Assembly (NCBI RefSeq): GCF_007786475.1
Contig: NZ_VNJJ01000003.1
Span: forward strand, 1-64,000
Reading direction: 5' to 3'
Length of the DNA: 64,000 nucleotides
Source: Cohnella terricola
GTDB lineage: Bacteria > Bacillota > Bacilli > Paenibacillales > Paenibacillaceae
Both the position numbers and the translations under genes were made by a program. Positions within the stretch are counted from its first letter, which is position 1. Each line of letters opens with the position of its first letter. Positions 42,122 to 50,275 of this stretch are shown here, in pieces. Under the pieces are notes generated by a model. That model saw only the letters and a program-made list of their open reading frames with translations, ran no database searches and was not told the DNA's origin.

Positions 42122-42769
42122 ATGCAACAGTCGGATTCCGTCAGAACCACTTACGAGAACCTCATGGAGAAAACAAAGCAAATCGTTCAGCAGAAAACCG
42201 GGAAGTCCGATCCGAATCCTACGGAGGAGCAGTACGCCGTACTGCATTTGAAAGTCGAAGCCGAAGGTGGGCGTGATGGAGCGAAAGATCTGTCCAGCGC
42301 GCAAATCGGTGTCACCCGTCTCCTTGCCGTCATCGCGCAGATCGTCTCCGGATGGGGAGGAACGCTCATCGAAGCGAATCATCAATTTTATACGGCGATC
42401 TTTCCGATGTCCGAACCGGATGCGGCAAGCCGCAGTTGCATCTGCGGACTGCAGATCATTCGCGCGATCGACGATGTCGTAAACCCTTCTCTCATAGAGG
42501 AAGGCATCCATCTTCGGTTTCAAGGCGGCGTTGGGATCAGCATGGGCCAGGTTTACGGCTTCCAGACCGGCTTGACGATGCCCGTCGATAGCTTGTATTA
42601 CGGAGACGCGATGGCAAGCGCTGTAGAATACGCGAACATGACAAGCGGTTTCGTGATCGTCGACAAGGTCGTCAAAGAGCATTTTGAAAGATCGGATTCC
42701 GAGTTCAAAGCCGAATTCGTTCCTTATCGTTATCATGAATGGGTCGGTTACCGTTTTCATGTAAATTGA
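42122..42769 (+). CDS. degenerate class III nucleotidyl cyclase-like protein
   Basis: 215 aa, soluble. The body aligns by eye to a class III cyclase homology domain: V-S-G-W-G-G-T-L-I-E-A-N-H-Q-F-Y-T-A-I-F matches the region that normally reads ...G-G-x-x-x-x-x-x-G-D-x-x-x-A-x-F; V-G-I-S-M-G-Q-V-Y-G matches the G-I-H-x-G-x-V region; and Y-G-D-A-M-A-S-A-V-E-Y matches G-D-x-V-N-x-A-x-R-L. Both metal-binding aspartates appear to be missing (first strand H-L-K-V-E-A; A-N-H in place of G-D), so it is probably a non-catalytic nucleotide-binding or protein-binding module. GGGAGGTG precedes the ATG at 42122. It is the only gene behind a c-di-AMP riboswitch, and a terminator follows. Confidence 0.75.
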   Translation: MQQSDSVRTTYENLMEKTKQIVQQKTGKSDPNPTEEQYAVLHLKVEAEGGRDGAKDLSSAQIGVTRLLAVIAQIVSGWGGTLIEANHQFYTAIFPMSEPDAASRSCICGLQIIRAIDDVVNPSLIEEGIHLRFQGGVGISMGQVYGFQTGLTMPVDSLYYGDAMASAVEYANMTSGFVIVDKVVKEHFERSDSEFKAEFVPYRYHEWVGYRFHVN

Positions 42770-42789
42770 CTACGTGTGGCGAACAGAAG

Positions 42790-42829
42790 AAGAGCCTTTG
42801 GGAGAAAGACTTCCCAAGGGCTCTTTTTG
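42790..42829. terminator. bidirectional terminator
   Basis: AGAGCCTTTGGGA and TTCCCAAGGGCTCT form a ~12-bp stem, with TTTTT on the right and a purine-rich AGAAG on the left. Confidence 0.85.
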
Positions 42830-42842
42830 CTAATGATCATGA

Positions 42843-43649
42843 CTATTCGGTGTGGATCACGACTCTGGGCTTAGCGGGATCGCAATCGGGCGACGCGATC
42901 TCTCCGCATTTCGCAAGCTTGGTCAAGTAGTAGCATTCTTCGCGGTACATATGATCGGGTACGAGCGGGCTTAGTCTGCTAAGCAACTGATCGCTTAGAT
43001 CCATCTCTTCGAGTTCTTGAAGGAATGCCATGAAAATGCGCATTTCCAAGTTGACGTCTTCGTGAAATCTGCCGATGGACGGATAATGTTCGCGAAGCGT
43101 GCGCAAATAACCGGTCAACTCGATTGCCTTCAAATATAACGCCTGAAAATGGGCTTCGAACTTTCTGCTTTTCTTAATGAGACGTCTCTCCGACAAGTCC
43201 AAGTCGCCGGCCAGACTGCCTGCATGCCCGACGGCGTCGGATAGCCACAACAGATCATGGTGCAGGGAACCGTATTGGGGCACCGGATATCCTAGCGCAA
43301 GAGCATCCAGAATTCGGGCATATTCCTCCAATTCATTGACCATATGGTTGAGGAATGTCGGCGACATGCCGATGACGACTTTGCCGGTCAATTTTCGGTC
43401 CAACAGATTCAGCTTGAACTCGCGCAGAGCCAAAGTTGCTTGCTGGGCCGATTCGGTCAATTCCCTAAACATCGCCCCGTCCATGAATCCGCGCGATTGG
43501 GCGAGCAATCCATCGAATAAATGGATGAATTGCGCGGCATGATCGATGTCCGTTCTTTCTGTCGGAGACAACACGTTAAAAATAAAGCGTGAATGGTCCC
43601 CTAGAATTTGCAACCAAAACCGATGCTCGAACATCGCTTCTTGGTCCAT
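42843..43649 (-). CDS. DUF2935 family protein (hemerythrin-like helical fold)
   Basis: 268 aa, all-helical, cytosolic. Two similar halves contain H/E/D-rich helices (E-H-R-F-W-L-Q-I-L-G-D-H, E-S-A, H-H-D-L-L-W, E-L-E-E-Y), typical of DUF2935, whose members have a ferritin/hemerythrin-like four-helix fold and probably bind metal. The function is unknown. The ATG at 43649 with GGAGAGA upstream is preferred over 43709, which would add an unrelated basic head. Single gene ending at the shared terminator. Confidence 0.8.
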   Translation of the reverse strand: MDQEAMFEHRFWLQILGDHSRFIFNVLSPTERTDIDHAAQFIHLFDGLLAQSRGFMDGAMFRELTESAQQATLALREFKLNLLDRKLTGKVVIGMSPTFLNHMVNELEEYARILDALALGYPVPQYGSLHHDLLWLSDAVGHAGSLAGDLDLSERRLIKKSRKFEAHFQALYLKAIELTGYLRTLREHYPSIGRFHEDVNLEMRIFMAFLQELEEMDLSDQLLSRLSPLVPDHMYREECYYLTKLAKCGEIASPDCDPAKPRVVIHTE

Positions 43650-43819
43650 TGGATCTCTCCTTACCTGATGTGATATTGCTCTAAATTTATGTTGGCGCGT
43701 CATGTTCATGACTAAAGAATCCGTATGCCCACTTTGGAGGGTGAATGGATGAAATTCCTGATTCAGGGAATAATTCGCGTAGATTCATTCCGATGCGAGA
43801 AGAAGAAAGGAAGAGTTCA

Positions 43820-44599
43820 ATGGCCAAACAACCATCTCAGCAGCCTCAGGACGAATCGCGCAGAAAATTTCTCAAATACTCGGGAACCGCGATCGGCGGC
43901 GTTGTCGTAGGCGGCGTAATCGGTGGAATTATCGGCTCGAACATGAAGGGCGGGCAGAAGGAGCCTGCCGCGCCGCCGAGCGAGACGAACACTCCGGCCG
44001 TTCCGGCAGATCGGGATTACAATCAGGCGTTAATGTTTTTCTCTCAAGATCAATTTCTGACGACGGAGGCAGCGACGGAGCGGATTTTTCCCCAGGACGA
44101 TCTCGGGCCAGGAGCGAAGGAGCTTGGCGTCGCTTTCTTTATCGATCATCAGATGGCGGGCGGATACGGCTTCAACTCGAGGGATTATATGTCGCCGCCT
44201 TTCTACAAAGCGGAAGCGTCGCAAGGGTATCAGCTTACGTTCAAGCGAAGAGAACTTCTAGCGCTCGGTTTGGACGCCCTGAACGAATACAGCAACGAAA
44301 AGTACAAGAAGACTTACGCGAAGATGACGCCGGAGGAGCAGGATTCGGTGCTGACTGCATTCGAGAAAGACGAAGTGAACCTGAAAGGCGTTCCTGCATC
44401 GACTTTCTTCACGATGCTGCAGAATTTGACCATGGAAGGCGTCTATTCGGACCCCCTCTATGGCGGGAATAAAAACATGGAGGGATGGCGCATGCGAAAT
44501 TACCCGGGCAACCAGATGAGCTATACCGATCAAATCGATAAGGAAGAGTTCATCAAAATGGAGCCTCTCAGCTTGCACGACCATCTTCAATTAGGTTAA
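43820..44599 (+). CDS. gluconate 2-dehydrogenase subunit 3-like protein with Tat signal
   Basis: 259 aa. A twin-arginine motif S-R-R-K-F-L-K (residues 13-19) is followed by a Gly/Val/Ile-rich hydrophobic stretch, then a Pro-rich linker and a subunit-3 domain (~85-259). This small subunit carries the export signal for its partner flavoprotein, which has none. GGAAGAG precedes the ATG at 43820; an earlier ATG at 43745 would place the Tat motif 25 residues further in. 13 bp separate it from the GMC gene, so the pair is co-transcribed with tatC-tatA. Confidence 0.9.
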   Translation: MAKQPSQQPQDESRRKFLKYSGTAIGGVVVGGVIGGIIGSNMKGGQKEPAAPPSETNTPAVPADRDYNQALMFFSQDQFLTTEAATERIFPQDDLGPGAKELGVAFFIDHQMAGGYGFNSRDYMSPPFYKAEASQGYQLTFKRRELLALGLDALNEYSNEKYKKTYAKMTPEEQDSVLTAFEKDEVNLKGVPASTFFTMLQNLTMEGVYSDPLYGGNKNMEGWRMRNYPGNQMSYTDQIDKEEFIKMEPLSLHDHLQLG

Positions 44600-44612
44600 G
44601 GAGGGCAGAGTT

Positions 44613-46334
44613 ATGGCGAACACGCTTCCCAAAGTGCCCATCGTCATCGTTGGGATGGGATGGGTCGGCGGCATCATCGCCGCCGAATTAACTAAGGCCG
44701 GCCACAACGTAGTCGGGCTTGAACGCGGCAAAAGCCGCAGCACCCAGGATTATTATCACGTTCATGACGAATTGCGCTACGCGTCCCGTTACGAACTGAT
44801 GCAGGACCTATCCAAAGAGACGGTAACGTTCCGCAATACGGAGAAGGTTCGAGCGCTGCCGATGCGCTCGTACGGTTCGTTCCTGCTTGGAGATGGCCTC
44901 GGGGGCGCGGGCGTTCACTGGAACGGGCAATATTACCGGTTTTTGCCTTACGACTTCGAGATACACAGCAAAACGATCGAGCGATACGGGAAAAATAAAA
45001 TACCGAAGGAGATGTCGATTCGCGATTGGGGCATTACGTATGACGAGCTTGAGTCTTACTTCGTGAAATACGAACAAATGTCCGGAATATCGGGACCTTC
45101 CGAACTGCCGGACAATATCGGCAAAATGTCGATCCCGTACGCGACGCCGCCGATGAAGATGTCACCCGGAATGAAGCTGTTCACGGATGCCTCGTCCAAG
45201 CTCGGCTACCATCCGTATATTATCCCTTCGGCGAACCTGTCCCAGGATTACACGAATCCGGACGGCATCGAACGGGCCTCCTGCCAGTATTGCGGGTATT
45301 GCGAACGCTTCGGCTGCGAATATGGCGCCAAGGCTGATCCTGTCGTGACGGTGCTTCCGGTCGCACAGAAGTCGGGCAAATTCGAGCTTCGTACCCATGC
45401 GAACGTGACGGGCATTCTTCACGACGGGAAAAAAGCGACCGGAGTCAAATACGTCAACACGTTGACGGGACAAGAATCCGTGCAGCCGGCAGACATCGTC
45501 ATACTGGCGGGTTACGTGTTTACCAACGTACGGCTGTTGCTGCTCTCCAAGCTTGGCAAGCCGTACGACCCGACGACCGATACGGGGGCGGTAGGCCGGA
45601 ACTATGCCTATCAAGTGAACGGAGCGAGCTCGGTCGCTGTCTACGAAGACCGGGAGTTTAATCTCGCGATGGGCGCGGGCGCGCTTGGAAGCAGTCTGGA
45701 TGACTTTAACGGCGACAACTTCGATCACAGCGACCTCAAGTTCATTCACGGAGCGAATATCCGATTTACCCAAACGGGGTTGCGTCCGATCCAATATCAG
45801 CCGGTACTCGCGGGAACGCCGAAATGGGGCAAAGATTTCAAGCAAGCCACGATCCATAACGCGAATCGGATTCTGGCGGTATCCGGGCAAGGGGCCAGCA
45901 TGCCGAACCGGTATCACTATTTGGATCTGGATCCCGAGTACAAGGATTCGCTTGGATTGCCGCTCATTCGGATGACGTTCGATTTCCTCGATCAGGATCG
46001 CGAGCTCGTGAAATTCATCGCTCAGAAAACGAAAGAAATCGCCGATCAGATGGGGGCGACGAAAACGGAAATACACGATACGATCAGACAGTACAACATC
46101 GTCCCTTACCAATCGACGCATAACACGGGAGGCACGATCATGGGCAGCGATCCGAATACGTCGGTCGTGAACAATTATTTGCAAATGTGGGACGCGGAAA
46201 ACGTGTTTATATGCGGAGCATCGAACTTCTGCCACAACAGCGGATATAACCCGACGGCTACAGTCGGCGCACTCGCTTACCGTGCGGCCGAAGGCATAGA
46301 GAAATATATGAAGAAAGGCGGATCGCTCGTTTGA
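44613..46334 (+). CDS. GMC family oxidoreductase (gluconate/sugar-alcohol dehydrogenase-like)
   Basis: 573 aa. N-terminal FAD-binding G-M-G-W-V-G-G (~11-17) and E-R-G, an F-L-L-G-D-G-L-G-G-A-G-V-H-W-N-G motif (~91-106), a Cys set C224, C227, C230, C235 (C-x2-C-x2-C-x4-C) and a C-terminal T-H-N-T-G-G...N-P-T-A-T region with the catalytic His/Asn. Such Cys motifs hold a 3Fe-4S cluster in bacterial FAD glucose dehydrogenases, so electron transfer out of FAD by a cluster is plausible (inference). Export would ride on the Tat signal of the small subunit. The multihaem cytochrome c subunit of classical gluconate dehydrogenase is absent here. Confidence 0.9.
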   Translation: MANTLPKVPIVIVGMGWVGGIIAAELTKAGHNVVGLERGKSRSTQDYYHVHDELRYASRYELMQDLSKETVTFRNTEKVRALPMRSYGSFLLGDGLGGAGVHWNGQYYRFLPYDFEIHSKTIERYGKNKIPKEMSIRDWGITYDELESYFVKYEQMSGISGPSELPDNIGKMSIPYATPPMKMSPGMKLFTDASSKLGYHPYIIPSANLSQDYTNPDGIERASCQYCGYCERFGCEYGAKADPVVTVLPVAQKSGKFELRTHANVTGILHDGKKATGVKYVNTLTGQESVQPADIVILAGYVFTNVRLLLLSKLGKPYDPTTDTGAVGRNYAYQVNGASSVAVYEDREFNLAMGAGALGSSLDDFNGDNFDHSDLKFIHGANIRFTQTGLRPIQYQPVLAGTPKWGKDFKQATIHNANRILAVSGQGASMPNRYHYLDLDPEYKDSLGLPLIRMTFDFLDQDRELVKFIAQKTKEIADQMGATKTEIHDTIRQYNIVPYQSTHNTGGTIMGSDPNTSVVNNYLQMWDAENVFICGASNFCHNSGYNPTATVGALAYRAAEGIEKYMKKGGSLV

Positions 46335-47089
46335 GCGGCGTCGGGACGAACAGGGAAGAGAATGAGGGAGAATGGGTCGCACACTTGACAGAGCTTCGCA
46401 AACGGTTGATCTATGTTGCCGCATGGTTTATCGCCACGCTGGTCTTGGGGCTTTACTCCGCGCCTCGAATTCTCGGTTATATTAAAGATCACGCAAGTTC
46501 GACCAAGATCGAATGGAGTGTTTTCTCGCTTTCAGACGGGCTCGTCGTCTATATGAAATGCGCCATGCTCATCGGCTTCGTTCTCACGCTGCCGATACTG
46601 CTCTATCATCTCTGGGCGTTCGCCCGTCCCGGAATGACCGACTCGGAAGCGAAAAACACGCTGCTATACGTGCCGATGTCGTTTCTTCTGTTCGTATTGG
46701 GGGTCAGCTTCGGCTATACGGTCGCGATTCCGATGATGATCCGGTTCATGATCAAACTGAATCAAGGCATCGGCGCGATGGAAGTGTACGGGATTCATCA
46801 CTACGTCTCGTTCCTCGTCAGCTTCCTTCTGCCGATGGGGATCGCGTTCGAGATGCCGCTAGCGATGATGTTCATGACACGTATCGGACTATTGACACCG
46901 GGGCAGTTAAAACCGGTCAGGAAGTACGCTTACGTCGGGCTCGCCGTTATTGGCTCTTTGATCTCTCCGCCGGATTTCGTTTCCCATCTGTCGGTGACGA
47001 TTCCTTTAATCGTACTATTCGAGATTAGCGCATGGATCTCTACCCGATATTATCGCAGAAGGACGCTCGTTCCGGCCGGACAGGTTTGA
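46331..47089 (+). CDS. tatC: twin-arginine translocase subunit TatC
   Basis: 252 aa, six transmembrane helices. Conserved N-terminal W-V-A-H-L-T-E-L-R-K-R-L and the F-x-x-E-M-P region (F-E-M-P-L). It recognises the twin-arginine signal. The TTG start overlaps the GMC stop (TTGA), and there is a 30-bp gap before tatA. The immediate adjacency to a Tat substrate pair suggests a dedicated translocase, as for PhoD-TatAd-TatCd or YwbN-TatAy-TatCy in B. subtilis. Confidence 0.94.
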   Translation: MSGVGTNREENEGEWVAHLTELRKRLIYVAAWFIATLVLGLYSAPRILGYIKDHASSTKIEWSVFSLSDGLVVYMKCAMLIGFVLTLPILLYHLWAFARPGMTDSEAKNTLLYVPMSFLLFVLGVSFGYTVAIPMMIRFMIKLNQGIGAMEVYGIHHYVSFLVSFLLPMGIAFEMPLAMMFMTRIGLLTPGQLKPVRKYAYVGLAVIGSLISPPDFVSHLSVTIPLIVLFEISAWISTRYYRRRTLVPAGQV

Positions 47090-47119
47090 AAATGTCTTCA
47101 TTATAAAGGAGGTGACGTG

Positions 47120-47320
47120 ATGTTAAACAACATCGGCATATCCGGGCTGATCATCATCCTGGCGATCGCGCTCATCGTGTTCGGACCGACGAAGCTGCCG
47201 CAGCTTGGCAGGGCTTTCGGGGACACGCTGCGGGAATTCCGCAATTCGACGAAAGGCATCGTCGACGAAGAATTGCCGGATAAAGCGACGGTTATCGAGA
47301 TCGACAAAGCGAAAGATTAG
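47120..47320 (+). CDS. tatA: twin-arginine translocase subunit TatA
   Basis: 66 aa. N-terminal membrane helix (I-G-I-S-G-L-I-I-I-L-A-I-A-L-I-V) joined by F-G-P-T-K-L-P-Q-L-G to an amphipathic helix and an acidic tail. AAGGAGG is 7 nt before the ATG at 47120 and 4 nt before a GTG at 47117. It forms the pore with TatC; Bacillales TatA also serves in place of TatB. Confidence 0.95.
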   Translation: MLNNIGISGLIIILAIALIVFGPTKLPQLGRAFGDTLREFRNSTKGIVDEELPDKATVIEIDKAKD

Positions 47321-47358
47321 TCCATCAATGCGAACTTCATAGGCGCAGAAGCATGAAT

Positions 47359-47392
47359 AGGCGATGCAGGGAAAATTTCCTGCATCGCCTTT
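47359..47392 (+). terminator. hairpin after tatA
   Basis: AGGCGATGCAGG and CCTGCATCGCCT form a 12-bp perfect stem around GAAAATTT; TTTC follows. Likely terminator of the GMC-Tat operon. Confidence 0.8.
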
Positions 47393-47454
47393 CTGCATTC
47401 GTCCGGCTCTTCATTCGGAATGCCTCAATGCCGACAAATGAAGGAAGGAGCGTA

Positions 47455-49890
47455 ATGATCCGTATGGATGAGTTGCGTTCTTCGATAATATTTGGAAAGA
47501 AGTGGTTGCAGTTGGAGCATGTCCATGGATCGTACGATTCCATGCTGGTCGTTTTTTCTTATATCGTCGCGGTCGTCGCTTCTTACACGGTACTCGATCT
47601 GGCCGGTAAGGTGAGTGAAACTTCGGGAAAAAGCCGTTTGCTATGGCTCGTCTTCGGCGCAGCGGCAATGGGAATGGGTATTTGGTCAATGCATTTCGTC
47701 GGCATGCTTGCGCTTCGGTTGCCCGTGCCGGTCTCATATGATCTTACGCTGGTCTTCCTATCCGTGCTTGCTGCGATTCTGGCTTCATTCGCGGCGCTGA
47801 GAATCGTCGCGCGGGACAAATTGACGCCCGGCAGGCTTATTGGCGGAGCTTTGCTCTTGGCGCTTGGTATTTCCTCCATGCACTATATCGGCATGGCCGC
47901 CATGCTAATCGATATCACCTATGATCCCGCGATTTTCGTATTGTCCATCGCAATCGCGCTGGCCGCTTCGATTGCAGCGCTATGGCTGGCTTTTTATTTC
48001 AAGAAAGGCGACGTCAAGAGCGATACATGGAAGAAACTTGGAAGCGGGTTCATTATGGGCGCGGCGATCGTCGGTATGCATTATACGGGAATGATGGCCG
48101 CTCATTTTCATCTTGGAGCGCGGTCGGAGCTGGCAACGGGTCTTCGACTCGATCAGGATTGGCTAGCTTATCTCATCTCGGGAGGAACATTATTCACGCT
48201 GGGATTGTCTCTGCTGGGCATATACATTTCACGTCGGTTCTCGTCCAAGGATTCGGAAATTCAGCAGCAATCAAGAGAGATTCAACTGAAAAACCAACAG
48301 CTTCAACTACTGAACGATAATCTGGAGCAACTGGTCAAGGAACGCACGGCACAATTGGAAAAGGCTCACGACGAAGCAATCAAGGCGAACAGGGTCAAAA
48401 GCCAATTTCTTGCGAACATGAGTCATGAACTAAGGACGCCTCTTAATGCGATTATCGGCTATAGCGAAATGCTTGTGGAGGAAGCCGAAGAGCTCGGTGA
48501 ACCGACTTTCGCGGCTGATCTTCAGAAAATCAGCAAATCCGGCAAGCACTTGCTCTCGCTCATCAATGACATATTGGACATCTCCAAGATCGAAGCCGGA
48601 AAAATGGAAATTTATCCGGAAAGATGCGACTTGCAAGGTGTTCTTCAAGACGTAGTCATGACGGTCAAGCCTATAATCGAAAGTAACGGCAACAGGATAG
48701 AGATAGAATGGGGCAAAGGGGAAATGGTTACCGACGTCACTAAGCTGCGCCAGATTCTAATTAACCTGCTGAGCAACGCCGGTAAATTCACGAAAGACGG
48801 GGTTATTCGCTTTGAAGCCTATCCGGAGGAGAAAGAAGGGCGGAGCGGTTACGGTTTTCGCGTCACGGATTCGGGAATCGGTATGACGCCCGAGCAGGTC
48901 GGCAAGCTGTTCCAGCCTTTCACCCAAGCCGACTCGTCTACGACGCGCAAATATGGAGGAACTGGACTCGGACTGGCGATTAGCCAGCGCTTTTGCGAGT
49001 TGCTCGGAGGCGAAATTTATGCGGAGAGCGAACCTGGCGTAGGCAGCTGCTTCATCTGCTGGCTCCCCGAGGAAACCGCCGATATGAATCGGTTGTCCGA
49101 TATACCGGTAGAGGCAACTTTCTCGAAGGAAGCCGAGGGATCTAGCCAGGTCAGCATATTGCTCATCGACGACGAACCGTTGAACAGGCAATTGATGAGC
49201 GATTACCTCGCCAATGAAGGGTGGACGCTGGCTTTCGCCGAGAGTGGCGAGGAGGGGCTTCTCCTGTCGAAGAAGCTGCGGCCCAAGGTGATCTGCTTGG
49301 ACATTCTGATGCCCGGAATGGACGGATGGAGTGTGCTTTCGGCATTGAAGAGAGATCCGGAACTGCGGGATATTCCGGTCGTTATCCTCTCGATGACCAA
49401 TGACAAGCAACTGGGATATACGCTTGGAGCCTCTGAGTTCCTGGAGAAACCTGTGGAAAGGGATCGTCTGGTCGGCATTATCGACAAGTTCGTCCCGGCT
49501 ACCAGCGGTTCGGGTGTTCTTGTCATTGAGGATGACGCGACGACTAGCGAACTGATGACAAAGCTGCTTCATAGAGAGGGATATTCCGTGACCCAAGCGG
49601 CTAACGGAAGATTAGCTTTGGAATGCCTGGAGAGAGAGTTGCCCGGAGTCATCTTGCTTGATTTGATGATGCCGGAGATGGACGGATTCGAATTCGTATT
49701 GGAGCTTCGCAAGCGCGAGGAGTGGAGCTCGATCCCGATCGTCGTCGTCACGGCCAAAACGATCAATTCCGAGGACCGTTTAAGGCTGCATGGATACGTG
49801 AAGAGCGTGATGCAGAAAGGGGCGTTCGATCCGAAGCAATTGCTCGGGGAAATTCGCCAATTTATGAACGGACAGCAGGAGGTGGGCTGA
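47455..49890 (+). CDS. MHYT-domain hybrid sensor histidine kinase
   Basis: 811 aa. Seven membrane helices with three M-H-Y-T-type motifs (S-M-H-F-V-G-M, S-M-H-Y-I-G-M, G-M-H-Y-T-G-M; ~40-260), thought to bind copper and sense O2, CO or NO. A coiled-coil linker leads to HisKA with His324 in M-S-H-E-L-R-T-P, HATPase_c (~435-550), and two receiver domains (~565-680: C-L-D-I-L-M-P-G-M-D-G; ~685-805: L-L-D-L-M-M-P-E-M-D-G). The ATG at 47455 has AAGGAAGGAG upstream. The following receiver protein overlaps by 1 bp (TGATG) and an HD-GYP protein follows, so output to c-di-GMP is likely. Confidence 0.92.
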   Translation: MIRMDELRSSIIFGKKWLQLEHVHGSYDSMLVVFSYIVAVVASYTVLDLAGKVSETSGKSRLLWLVFGAAAMGMGIWSMHFVGMLALRLPVPVSYDLTLVFLSVLAAILASFAALRIVARDKLTPGRLIGGALLLALGISSMHYIGMAAMLIDITYDPAIFVLSIAIALAASIAALWLAFYFKKGDVKSDTWKKLGSGFIMGAAIVGMHYTGMMAAHFHLGARSELATGLRLDQDWLAYLISGGTLFTLGLSLLGIYISRRFSSKDSEIQQQSREIQLKNQQLQLLNDNLEQLVKERTAQLEKAHDEAIKANRVKSQFLANMSHELRTPLNAIIGYSEMLVEEAEELGEPTFAADLQKISKSGKHLLSLINDILDISKIEAGKMEIYPERCDLQGVLQDVVMTVKPIIESNGNRIEIEWGKGEMVTDVTKLRQILINLLSNAGKFTKDGVIRFEAYPEEKEGRSGYGFRVTDSGIGMTPEQVGKLFQPFTQADSSTTRKYGGTGLGLAISQRFCELLGGEIYAESEPGVGSCFICWLPEETADMNRLSDIPVEATFSKEAEGSSQVSILLIDDEPLNRQLMSDYLANEGWTLAFAESGEEGLLLSKKLRPKVICLDILMPGMDGWSVLSALKRDPELRDIPVVILSMTNDKQLGYTLGASEFLEKPVERDRLVGIIDKFVPATSGSGVLVIEDDATTSELMTKLLHREGYSVTQAANGRLALECLERELPGVILLDLMMPEMDGFEFVLELRKREEWSSIPIVVVTAKTINSEDRLRLHGYVKSVMQKGAFDPKQLLGEIRQFMNGQQEVG

Positions 49891-50261
49891 TGCGGACAAT
49901 TCTACTTGTCGAGGATAACGAATTAAATCGCGACATGCTCTCTCGGAGGCTTGCGCGCAAGGGGTATCAAGTCATTACGGCCGAAGATGGCCGGCAAGGA
50001 ATCGATCTCGCCGGGAGCGAGATGCCCGATCTGATTCTGATGGATATGAGCTTGCCCGTCCTGGATGGATGGGAAGCGACTCGTTTGCTCAAAGCCTCAT
50101 CTGAAACCCGGAGCATCCCGATCATCGCGCTGACGGCGCATGCTATGGCCGAAGACGAGCGGAAAGCTTACCAAGCCGGATGCGACGATTTCGATACGAA
50201 ACCAATAGACTGGGCCAGATTGCTCGGGAAAATCGAAGCGGCTCTTGCCAATTGCGAATAG
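49890..50261 (+). CDS. single-domain CheY-like response regulator
   Basis: 123 aa, receiver domain only: E8-D9, phospho-acceptor D52, conserved Thr (L-T-A-H-A) and Lys (T-K-P-I-D). No output domain, so it is a phosphate shuttle or sink or acts by protein contact. GGAGGTGGGCTG precedes the ATG. It is coupled to the hybrid kinase and 14 bp upstream of the HD-GYP gene. The G-C-D-D-F-D-T-K-P motif is typical of phosphorelay receivers. Confidence 0.93.
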   Translation: MRTILLVEDNELNRDMLSRRLARKGYQVITAEDGRQGIDLAGSEMPDLILMDMSLPVLDGWEATRLLKASSETRSIPIIALTAHAMAEDERKAYQAGCDDFDTKPIDWARLLGKIEAALANCE

Positions 50262-50275
50262 AATGGAGAATTTCA

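Noticed and set aside
45162..46424. Minus-strand frame of 420 codons over the GMC oxidoreductase gene
   Set aside because: Arg/His-rich shadow of a G+C-rich gene; the plus strand has FAD motif, Cys cluster and operon spacing.
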